A stretch of DNA of 10,366 bases from Physocladia obscura (Eukaryota; Chytridiomycota; Chytridiomycetes; Chytridiales; Chytriomycetaceae), in contig JADGJH010000668.1 in the NCBI GenBank assembly GCA_027596945.1, positions 1 through 10,366 on the forward strand, given 5' to 3'. The notes below the pieces were generated by a model that saw only the letters and a program-made list of their open reading frames with translations, was not told the DNA's origin and searched no databases. Position numbers and translations under genes: made by a program. How positions within the stretch are numbered: the first letter of the stretch is position 1; each line of letters begins with the position of its first letter. Below are positions 1 through 7,188 of this stretch, one piece after another.

Positions 1-22
1 TTTGTATATTGTGTTAGTTTTT

Positions 23-2211
23 TCAATCCTCTCGAACAAGCGTTGTCACAACCTCAATGCGATGAGAATGTGGAAACATATCAAACGGTTGAACTTGCAC
101 AATTTTATATCCCTTCACTTTCAGCAGTGTCCTAGCTAAACCTGCTTGAGGCATCACTAATGGTCGCTCCTGTGTTTCGGAATCCACAGCCATTATTTTG
201 ACAACGCCATCCGAATCCTTAACAATTTTTTTGGTACCCAGATATAAGACGCGACTACTCTCTGGCTCCAAATCACTGTTATTGCTGCCGCCATTCTTTT
301 CCTTATGACTCTTGCCTCCTGCTGCTGCCGTCGAAACAACAACCATATCCCCAACATTTCCTTTAAAACTCGCCGGTGGAACTCCGTCGCGCGCAAGCTG
401 TTGCATTATCTGGAGGTCTTTTATCTGCGACTCGGGGTTGCAGCTGACGTAGATGATCACGCGCGGTTGCAATCGCATGACTTGTTCAATAAAATCGCGG
501 CTGCATCCTTTTTTCGGCGGGTCTATTATCAACGCGAGATTGTCGCCAATGTTTGCTGTTGTCGTTTCTTTGGTATCTATTGCGAAAAGTTTGTTTGGGT
601 TGGTTTTGATTTGATGAGAATTTTTATGTGGATACAATGTATTTATATATAATATAATTATTTTTGTTCGCTTGATTTTTTCAAAATTGTGTCCCACCCT
701 TCGCTGACACTCTATTTTTTAATCACCTTGCTGCTGCTTGACCATAGAAACAACGCCATCAAAAAGATGAGCAACGTCGCCGCCAACAAACCTGACATTA
801 GAAACGCCATTATCAATGGCATTCTGCCTTGCCCAGGCAATGGAATCGGAATCAAGCTCAATACCAATCACGTTCTTGAAAGTATGGCTCTGAGTAATCG
901 CAAAGAGACCAGTGCCGCAGTAGGCGTCAATCAAGGTATTATCGGCAGAGGAGCAGTGTGCCGAGAGTTGGCTAGTGACGTAACTACAGAGGGTAGGCAG
1001 GAGGTATGAGTTAACTTGGTAAAAAGAGTTGCTGGGGGAGCGAAACACGTGGCCGTTGACAATGTCTTGGACAACGGCGGAGCGGGAAATTACTGGGTAG
1101 AAGGAAAAGTTTTCTGGGGGGTATTGCTGAACTGTTGTGGTAGGAGTTTGGTTGAGGATAGCATGTAACGGTCGAGGGTCTTTGGTATCTATTGTGACTT
1201 GCAGGGTGGGTTATTATTTATTCTTGGTGCGATCACAAAGAACTCACCAAGACCAGCAGGCTTTTTCTTTTTGTTTTTCATGACCTTGACAAAGTCTTGC
1301 AGCGACATTGTTTTGGGGGCGAGGTTAGAGGAGGTGGAAGAGGAGGGAGTAGACGAGACAGTAGGGACGGGAGGGGCAGGTGGGTCTGAGGTGGGCAAGA
1401 GGGTTTGGCGCACCATATAGGTGGCAGCAAGACCACTGTGAGTGGAGGTAGAGCCCATGACTTGTTTGCGGATCATTGCAAGACCAGCATTGACAGCGTG
1501 GTCAGCGACGGGACAGTGGGCCACATCGACAACCTTCCTGTGCCTGCCGCGTTCGAGAAAGCCGAGCGCCGCGATCGGTTCATTCGCACGCACGCGTTCA
1601 TGGTGCACGGAGATCTTGTTGCGCGCATGAATCTGGCGCGGGGAGGGAAGCACGGGGGGAATGATGACGGGCTGGTGTGGAGTCGCGAGCGCCGCGTACG
1701 CTGCCACGAGGAGACTGTGCTTGACGGTGAGTTGGTGGTTGTAGTCGAGGTGCTGGTGGACGCAGGCGGAGCAGGTGGTGTGCAGCGGGCACGGCGGGAC
1801 CACGCGATGCGGACTCTGCTGCGTCACTTGCACGGGGTCGCAGAGGGACACGCCGGCGCGCAGGTGGCCGTACACGCGCAGCGTAGCCGTCTCGCCGGCG
1901 GCAACGAGCGGCGCCGCGAGCAGCCAGCCGTCCGTGCCGACGCCGACGCCGACGCCCGACGCCGTGGCCGCCACGACCGCCACGTCCGCAACCGTCTCGC
2001 CCACGCCGTACGGCGACCGCCCCGCGGCCACCAGCCGCGCGCGTCCCTCGGCATCGTCCCGCGCGTGGTCCCGCACCGCCGCCACGAACTCGCCTCCACC
2101 TTTCGACCAATCAGATGCCCGTCCGCCTCTCGTCGAATCACATGTCTCGCCCGTCACACTGCTGTGTTGATACCGCCGACTCATCAACTTCGACACCACA
2201 TACCGTCGCAT
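23..2211 (-). CDS. TRM2: tRNA (uracil-5-)-methyltransferase, Trm2-like (TrmA/RlmD family), three exons
   Basis: Predicted SAM-dependent enzyme making 5-methyluridine in RNA; by homology to fungal Trm2 the likely target is U54 of tRNA. Exons 2211-1248, 1197-727 and 576-23 join in phase to give 662 residues, near the usual Trm2 length. Seen in order: a TRAM-like N-terminal region (about 65-135); an iron-sulphur-type cysteine set C141-x5-C147-x2-C150 plus C233; the NK motif of the central domain (about 198); FYQVN (380-384); the SAM loop DAYCGTG (412-418) followed by the acidic IELD (434-437); DPPKKGC (497-503); the nucleophile region YVSCNP (C524); and FPHSHRIE with general base E653. Introns are 1198-1247 (GTGAGT donor) and 577-726 (GTGATT donor). 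ATG 2211 is chosen because it has G at -3 and the frame further upstream lacks ATG; ATG 2184 is the alternative. A Pro/Ser/Thr-rich insert (about 270-300) and a low-complexity insert (about 553-590) look lineage-specific. Exon 1 is strikingly GC-rich compared with the rest of the window. Confidence 0.9.
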
Positions 2212-2290
2212 CTCAACAAAAAAAAAAAAAATGAAAATTGTGGCTGTCCGAAAACTTTTGTTTATTTCAAGATTAATTGGGTCAAACAAG

Positions 2291-2305
2291 AATAATAATA
2301 ATAAT
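2291..2305. repeat. (AAT)5 microsatellite
   Basis: Five perfect AAT units upstream of the methyltransferase gene, followed by a degenerate AATTAATA. A simple sequence repeat in an AT-rich spacer. Confidence 0.8.
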
Positions 2306-2362
2306 TAATATCTGTCATCGAGACAGAAAACACACAGAGAAGAGTGGGCAAAAAATAATAAA

Positions 2363-2760
2363 CTACTTGCAGGTACAAAGCCAGCTCTGCAAAAATCTTA
2401 AAAATGAACCATTTTCAGCCGTGAAACAAACAGCTTTAGTAGTGGAAATAGTAGTCGCAGTCGTGGTGTTTGTAGTAGTAGTAGATTTAGCAGCGGTAAA
2501 GGAGTTTCGTGAATAGTAGTCGTTGTATATGTTGCAGTTGCAGTTGGAATCTGCATCGCAAACTAGCCATTCCAATTACTCGCAACACAAACCCCACGAA
2601 TTTATCCCCTTTTTTTGGCGCTTTCCATTCGATAACACCGCTTCGCGACGTTATCCCCGCGTTGTCGTCGAGGGCGGTTGCGCCGCTTTTGTACGTGTAG
2701 TGGATCATGTTGAGCTCCGAGTGCGTGAATTTGCCGATGCAACTTGGTTTTGTACCGCTT
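2363..2760 (-). pseudogene. Reeler-like fragment with Thr-rich tail; probable frameshift or partial gene
   Basis: After a plausible acceptor (GCTTCACAG ending at 2761), one minus-strand frame reads as natural protein from 2759 to about 2577. It has a cysteine, then GKFTHSE, then VIEWKAPKKG and FVGFVLRV. The order Cys, THS, W-x-AP and a hydrophobic strand resembles the C-terminal half of Reeler domains (as in ferric-chelate-reductase-like proteins); this is recognition by eye only. The frame then degenerates into a CTG-repeat-like reading and stops at 2487. Skipping a single A near 2576 moves into a frame reading LEWLVCDADSN, then a Thr-rich stretch, ending at the TAG at 2363-2365. No credible intron bridges the shift (the only GT-AG choice is 29 bases). 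No N-terminal exon or signal peptide was found upstream. It may be a pseudogene, an assembly error of one base, or a real 3' exon whose 5' exons I failed to see. Confidence 0.35.
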
Positions 2761-2935
2761 CTGTGAAGCTCTCAATCCAACGTCATTAATTACTAGTCTA
2801 TAGATACACTTATTATGGATACAAAGTAAATTGGTGATGCTGATATTCTTAACCCTGACTGAATTTTTAACCAGGCTTGAAATGAATTTTTGAGAAAGAC
2901 ACTCCATTGATATTTTGCAGTTTCAAAATTACCTT

Positions 2936-3012
2936 TCTTTTTTTTTTTTTTAAATTTTTTTTATTATCCTTTTTTATTTATTTTATTTATTTTTTATTTT
3001 ATTTTTAAAAAA
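2936..3012. repeat. T-rich / TTTTA low-complexity tract
   Basis: A run of about 77 bases made almost entirely of T and A with repeated TTTAT and TTTTA units. It is simple sequence with no coding content. Confidence 0.8.
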
Positions 3013-3118
3013 TACTTCTTTTCGTTTGGTATAGCCATCCTGCAATAGAAATAATCCCGGGAATAAATTAAGAGCTATTTTCTCCAATGTTTTTTTTGTC
3101 TACATATGAAAAAATATG

Positions 3119-3141
3119 GGAAAAAGGAAAAAGGAAAAAAA
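3119..3141. repeat. (GGAAAAA)3 short tandem repeat
   Basis: Three consecutive units of GG followed by five to seven A residues, within the AT-rich spacer. Confidence 0.7.
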
Positions 3142-3714
3142 TGCTCAAAAACCAATTTAGCGAAAATCAAGTAGGGTGAGCAGAAAATATAAAAAAAGAG
3201 CAATATTTAATTTATATTCTGCAAAAAAAGACAATCAAGTGAGTTTTATTAAAACGAAAATATTATTTTTAAAATGAATTGCTTATTGATGGAATTCATT
3301 GACGAAATTTTTTTTTTCATTCGAGTCCAAATACCCACTTATTGCTCAACAATTTCTGGTGTAAAAACACAAGCAAATGTTAAATCCTTGGAGTTATTGT
3401 ACTTTCAGTCGCGCCTACAACCTAAATCACAAAAAAAATTTGGCGAACAGTCATATAAGAAAACAAACAGCCAAGAGAACTGACGAAATAGCCAAGACTT
3501 AATCGATAAGAAAATCCATCGTGGTCTGAAGAAATGCATATATCAGACGAGGGAGAAAAAAAAAAAAGATTCTATTATTCCACGAAATTTTCTGAGATTG
3601 CGTATATCTTGCGATGCGATTAATTTGATGGGTCTGACGTATAACAAATGACAATTTTCTAATATCATGTGACTGATGAATACTTTTTTCTGTTTCATCT
3701 GAAAGTTCGGCTGG

Positions 3715-4674
3715 ATGGCGGGAAAGACATCCTCAACAACGAGCGCAGGTAAGGTCAAATTCAACTACAGGCGCAATGAATGCCACAATTTCCATAGCGA
3801 ATATTTGGTGCGATTTTGGAAATTTGGAAGTGGCTGACTCGACAGCATAAACCAATAAACAACAGCCGAATCGCCGAGTAAAACAACAGCGTCAACGACA
3901 ACAACTGCGGCCGTTTCGACAAGTGCAACAATTGCAGCATCTAGTTCATCGAGTCCCGTGCCAACTTCATCGAAATCTGCAGCCGCGACCAGCACAACCA
4001 CCAGCTTCAATTCTATCAACAGTGGAACATCAACAACAACAAATTCACAAGCATCCGACAGTACTACCACCACAACAACAGCTATCGCCAGCAGCAATAA
4101 CGGCTCATCGGTGCCAATCGGCGCAATCGCAGGTGGAATTGCCGGCGCAGTCGTCCTTGCCGTAATCGGCGTGTTTCTCTTCAAACGGTCGCAACGCAAA
4201 AAGCGGCGTGAAGATCTTGAGCTCGACTGGGTTGGACAAAGCGGATACGTGCCGACACAGAGTGCGCGTGCAACACCGTCTCTGCCAAACTCGGCTTTCA
4301 ACCGCGAGAAACCAGTCACGTTGAGGAAACTTGAGCATGCACCCACGCGCAGTAGATTGGCGGAAGCGGCGGTGGTGCCTGAAGTGCCGCAGAAAGAAGT
4401 GTTTTCGGAGCCACCGCAGTATTATCAGAACCAACAGCAGGTTCCGTTACCTGGAAATGCGTCAGTTTTTACTACTACTGCTGCTGGACCCCAGTTTGTT
4501 CAGAATCCGGCTATTGCTGCTGCTTACTATACGCAGCAGCTGCAGCAGCAGCCAGCCAGTTATCAGTATGCACCTGCTGCTGGTCAATATCCGGGATACT
4601 ATGATGATCAAGGGCAGTACCATTACTACACAGCAGAAGAAATTACCCAAATGTCACAAGCACCACCTCAGTGA
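3715..4674 (+). CDS. Ser/Thr-rich single-pass plasma-membrane protein with Gln/Tyr-rich cytoplasmic tail
   Basis: Resembles in layout fungal mucin-like wall sensors or membrane anchors, but I recognise no named family. Exon 3866-4674 has a Ser/Thr-rich, presumably O-glycosylated segment, a membrane helix beginning PIGAIAGGIAGAVV (about residues 95-117 if the start is 3715), a basic stop-transfer KRSQRKKRR, and a tail of about 160 residues rich in Gln, Tyr, Pro and Ala that includes a PPQY (PPxY-type WW-binding) motif. The exon has no ATG before the Ser/Thr segment and an in-frame TAA at 3856, so an upstream exon is required. A CAG/GTAAGG donor at 3748/3749 and a CAACAG acceptor at 3864-3865 join in phase (GCA G + CC), extending the Ser/Thr run to an ATG at 3715. 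A pyrimidine-rich acceptor at 3705 just before that ATG suggests still earlier exons, probably with a signal peptide that I could not find. Convergent with the next gene. Confidence 0.7.
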
Positions 4675-4729
4675 AAAAAAAATATTATTTTTCTTTTCTT
4701 TCTTTTACTTGAACAGGGGGAAAAATACA

Positions 4730-4746
4730 TTTATTTTATTTTTATT
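4730..4746 (-). terminator. Overlapping AATAAA polyadenylation signals
   Basis: Read on the minus strand, three AATAAA hexamers lie within 17 bases, 70 to 86 bases past the stop codon at 4816. This is a good position for 3' end formation of the minus-strand Ser-rich gene, in the 141-base gap between two convergent genes. Confidence 0.45.
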
Positions 4747-4815
4747 ATATGACAGTATTTTCAGTATTTTCAAGAACAAAATAGGGAGCAGAAAAAAAAA
4801 CTGTCCACAGCATTT

Positions 4816-5624
4816 TCATTCAACTTGCAGCTCACCGTTTGGAAATTCTTGAATGGAACCAAGAGCCGGTGATTTTGGAATAACATCACGAAACAGGAGA
4901 ATCGAGTGATTTGACCTTCCGCGAATAGGACTTCCACACAGCTTGCCGCCATTTTCGAGAAAGTCTCCTTTTTCATCTGAATAAAATAAAATAAAAAACA
5001 AATGGTGATTCAATCCCAAAAATTTTCCAGAGTCAAATTTTGATTGACCGAAAAAAATGCCAACAAACCATCACTTTGGTCAGTGACGGATTTTCTAGAT
5101 GCTACATTACGAAAAGAGCGCTGTGAAGATTGGCCGTCAGAAAAAGACCTTTGCGGAGTAATCGGGAACCGATGGGTGTTGTCATCCTGAATAAATTTTA
5201 GATATTTTTTTTTGTCATCATTTGCTATTGTTGAAAGAATAGAAACCTCCAACGAATGCCTGGAGCTTTCATATGATCTACCAGGGCCCTGAAAAACTCC
5301 ATTCTTTCTGCCAGTTAACTCGACAGACAGCGGCGAGCCATCGTACTCAGATTCGTCAATCTCGTCGAGGGCAAGAAGGTCGGACTGGGACTGGAATTGC
5401 GGGTCGAGCGCAAGGAGGAATCGGTCGGCGGAAGACGCAGCCGACGAGCCCAGGATTGGCGACGGAATGTTCCACGGATCCGGACTGCGGGTCCTCACGC
5501 TGCGACGGTCGACCGACGAGTTCTTTGAGCGTGTTGTTGTTGTTATCCGCAGCCGTGATGTCGCCGAGCGGTCGCTTGATGCACTCGACGTGCGCGCCAT
5601 TCCAACGCTGTTGCTGTTTGTCAT
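4816..5624 (-). CDS. Ser/Arg-rich hypothetical protein, probably disordered, two or three exons
   Basis: I do not recognise a family. ATG 5624 (A at -3) opens exon 1 to 5069. A phase-1 intron 4977-5068 (donor GTTTGT, strong acceptor TTTTATTCAG) leads to the last exon 4976-4816, giving 238 residues. The N-terminal third is rich in Ser, Thr and Arg; an acidic patch with DEIDESEYDG follows; the rest keeps many SxxR/RxxS patterns of the kind often phosphorylated. There is no signal peptide or membrane segment. Within exon 1, 5187-5246 looks like a second intron of 60 bases with the same TTTATTCAG acceptor. It is in frame without stops, so the true product may be 218 residues. A GTGAGC near the 3' end at about 4835 could be another donor, but no good acceptor follows. 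Divergent from the small plus-strand gene, so they probably share a promoter region. Confidence 0.65.
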
Positions 5625-5816
5625 TCTCTTTCTTTGAAGGGTTTTCTTTTTGCTTTTTTTCTTTCGGCTGAAATCATCAGAAAAAATTCTGGTTGAGAAA
5701 TGGGCAAAACCCTAGCTTTTCCTTTAATGCTCTTAACTGGAGATTATTTACCATTATTTTCGATTATAATCGAGCGCAGTAGTTTTAAATATTTTAATTT
5801 TTTTTATCTTTGTTAG
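5625..5816. promoter_or_regulatory. Divergent promoter region (putative)
   Basis: About 190 bases between the ATG of the minus-strand Ser-rich gene and the first well-supported exon of the plus-strand membrane protein. It has pyrimidine-rich stretches (5625-5665) and an AT-rich end that is also the 3' part of an intron (poly-T before the TAG at 5814-5816). No specific factor site could be named. Confidence 0.3.
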
Positions 5817-6171
5817 ATAAAAGAAGTGATTGCCAATTTCCGCACCCCTGCCACTCTCAAAGACACTGCAGACTGGAAAGCACCAGCAGCATCAACGGAA
5901 GTACCGCACTACTTGATTGCAGTAAATCTATGACACCAGTGCTCTTTTCTCCATGCTCATCAAAACCTGGGTCTGCGAAAAAAAAATCTCAAATTAGCAT
6001 CACCCAGCGCGCATTCGAAGAGACTCTTTCTATATCACGTTATTTCTCGTGCTCATTGTCGCCGTCGATCGTGTCTTCGTGCCGTTCATTTCATGGCTTC
6101 TTCTCCCGACAACAAGCCAAGAACAGAAAATCCATCCAACAAATTTTGCAGATCTCCAAAAGCATGACTGA
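5817..6171 (+). CDS. Small single-pass membrane protein, 5' end unresolved
   Basis: Two exons join in phase: 5817-5921 (35 codons, after a poly-T acceptor ending GTTAG) and 5998-6171 (58 codons with stop), across a 76-base intron with donor GTAAAT and acceptor AAATTAG. The product has a polar Pro/Ala-rich first part, a basic RIRRDS, one hydrophobic segment from FYITLFLVLIVAVD through FVPFISWLLL, and a short polar tail ending LQKHD. Size and shape recall small inner-membrane subunits of mitochondrial complexes, but I cannot match it to any. The start codon is missing. A candidate first exon is ATG 5700 to 5778, which lies in the same frame and joins by GTAGTT to an acceptor at 5822-5823, giving a Lys at the junction. 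It has moderate splice sites, so treat it as tentative. Confidence 0.5.
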
Positions 6172-6657
6172 GTACAACATTGCATAAGTATGAACCCTGT
6201 TTGCGACAAGTCGTCTGTATAATGTCTACTGAATATATTCAATCCTCGCAGTCATTTTCTTCTCGAACACAAAGTCGCATCTTGAGATTGTGGGCTGTAC
6301 CTTTCAGATTGTGTGCAGAAAATTGGCTGTACACTTACAGACGTATAATGAGATAGATAGATAGATAGAGAGTGAGGGATGAATATTTGTATTTTTCTAA
6401 TAAGGAAAAAATTTACCGCACATTGCTTTTATTGAACTACCTGTTTACCACGGGTTTGATAAAGTGTCAAATCTGTCTGAAATTAGACTAAATTAAGTGT
6501 TGTTTCTGTTGCTGTTCGTTTATTTTTGGCGTTAATAATTCACTTTCAGACGATTTAGCTTTGAAATTGTAGTCTTTGTTATTGCGGTGATGTCGCAATC
6601 TCAAAAAAATGTTGTTGGTCATTATTAAAGGACATTCAATGGCAACTCATGCAAATT
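6172..6657. other. Intergenic spacer
   Basis: No supported gene. It contains an AGAT microsatellite at 6351-6369. A short plus frame starting MSQSQKNVVG at 6590 ends at the TAA at 6626-6628 and continues open beyond it (see findings). Confidence 0.45.
6351..6369. repeat. (AGAT)n microsatellite
   Basis: Four and a half AGAT units followed by GAGAGTGAG. A simple sequence repeat in a spacer. Confidence 0.85.
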
Positions 6658-7188
6658 TCATTCAAAAAGAGAATCAAGCAATAAATTCTTTGCGGCGATG
6701 TATTTATATCTCATTGTTTCTAATATTTTCAATTTTTTTTCGCTTGTCGCGATTTCCACGCCATTGGCGTATTTACTTTTTGTTGTTGTCGGGGTTGCCC
6801 TAGTTATCTCTAGTGCTACTAGGATTGAGGAACCTGCGCAGAATCCCAACGCAATTTTCGCACGTTCGTCAAGCATTTCGAGTGATATTTCTGACTAACC
6901 TTTTTCGGGGTAGCTATAGTCACCACAAACAAATTTGGTCGGTTCGCTACTTCGAGCCAGAGGGATGGACTTGTGCAATTGCAGAGGCGAGGCTAAAGCC
7001 ATTAACAGCTTCAAAGCTGGATCTCGAGCATCTTGGTATTGTTGTAAAACTGTACTCACAGGGGCATCTCCTTCGATTTTGCCGCAGTCTCCATTGTTCG
7101 ACTCAGGGCGATGTTCAAACCTCAAATCTAACGGGGACAGCGCGGCCAGTTTACGTGTGTCGGATTTCGGCAGGTGTCTGACATGCAT
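6658..7188 (-). CDS. Hypothetical protein, two-exon minus-strand model
   Basis: Not recognised. Frame 7188-6900 reads as natural protein (for example LSPLDLRFEHRPESNNGD and PLARSSEPTKFVCGDYSY). It would stop at 6895, but a GTTAGT donor at 6899 and a TTCTGCGCAG acceptor ending at 6834 remove 66 bases in phase (G + GT). The frame then continues through TRATPTTTKSKYANGVE and a Lys/Leu-rich C-terminal stretch to the stop at 6658, for 154 residues from ATG 7188. That ATG has a weak context (T at -3) and may be internal. A perfect GTGAGT at 7059 with a possible acceptor at 7009 marks another 51-base in-frame segment that could be an intron. The 5' part overlaps the AT-rich ORF by 61 bases in another frame, so the two may be one gene joined by an intron I cannot place, or one gene broken by an indel. 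A plus-strand hydrophobic frame competes for 6629-6898. Confidence 0.35.

Larger units (their letters stand above)
2761..3705. other. AT-rich intergenic spacer
   Basis: No convincing gene was found on either strand. A plus frame at 3274-3483 is open for 69 codons and contains a good acceptor-like TGTACTTTCAG, but it has no recognisable protein pattern. A minus frame at 3543-3764 is the antisense of the small exon assigned to the Ser/Thr-rich gene. The stretch probably holds the 5' exon(s) and promoter of the plus-strand gene starting near 3706. Confidence 0.5.

Noticed and set aside
305..652. 115-codon plus-strand open frame
   Set aside because: Antisense to methyltransferase exon 3 and intron 2, with no protein-like pattern.
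577..697. N-terminal extension of the methyltransferase last exon (40 codons starting GTG 697)
   Set aside because: This is intron 2 read through from an internal GTG. The preceding exon joins in phase at 727/576.
1598..2110. 170-codon minus-strand Arg/Gly/Ala-rich frame
   Set aside because: Out-of-frame shadow of the same GC-rich exon.
1405..2295. 296-codon plus-strand open frame
   Set aside because: Antisense to exon 1 of the methyltransferase, whose minus-strand frame carries recognisable motifs. GC-rich DNA keeps several frames open here; the plus product is an Arg/His/Ala-rich shadow.
3765..4346. 193-codon minus-strand hydrophobic frame (Val/Leu-rich)
   Set aside because: The reverse reading of Thr/Ser/Ala codons gives Val/Leu-rich runs; it is the shadow of the Ser/Thr-rich plus-strand exon.
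6904..6990. tRNA-like stretch with GGTTCG and ATAGTCACC
   Set aside because: No cloverleaf can be folded with acceptor-stem pairing, and the T-loop consensus is not in the right place.
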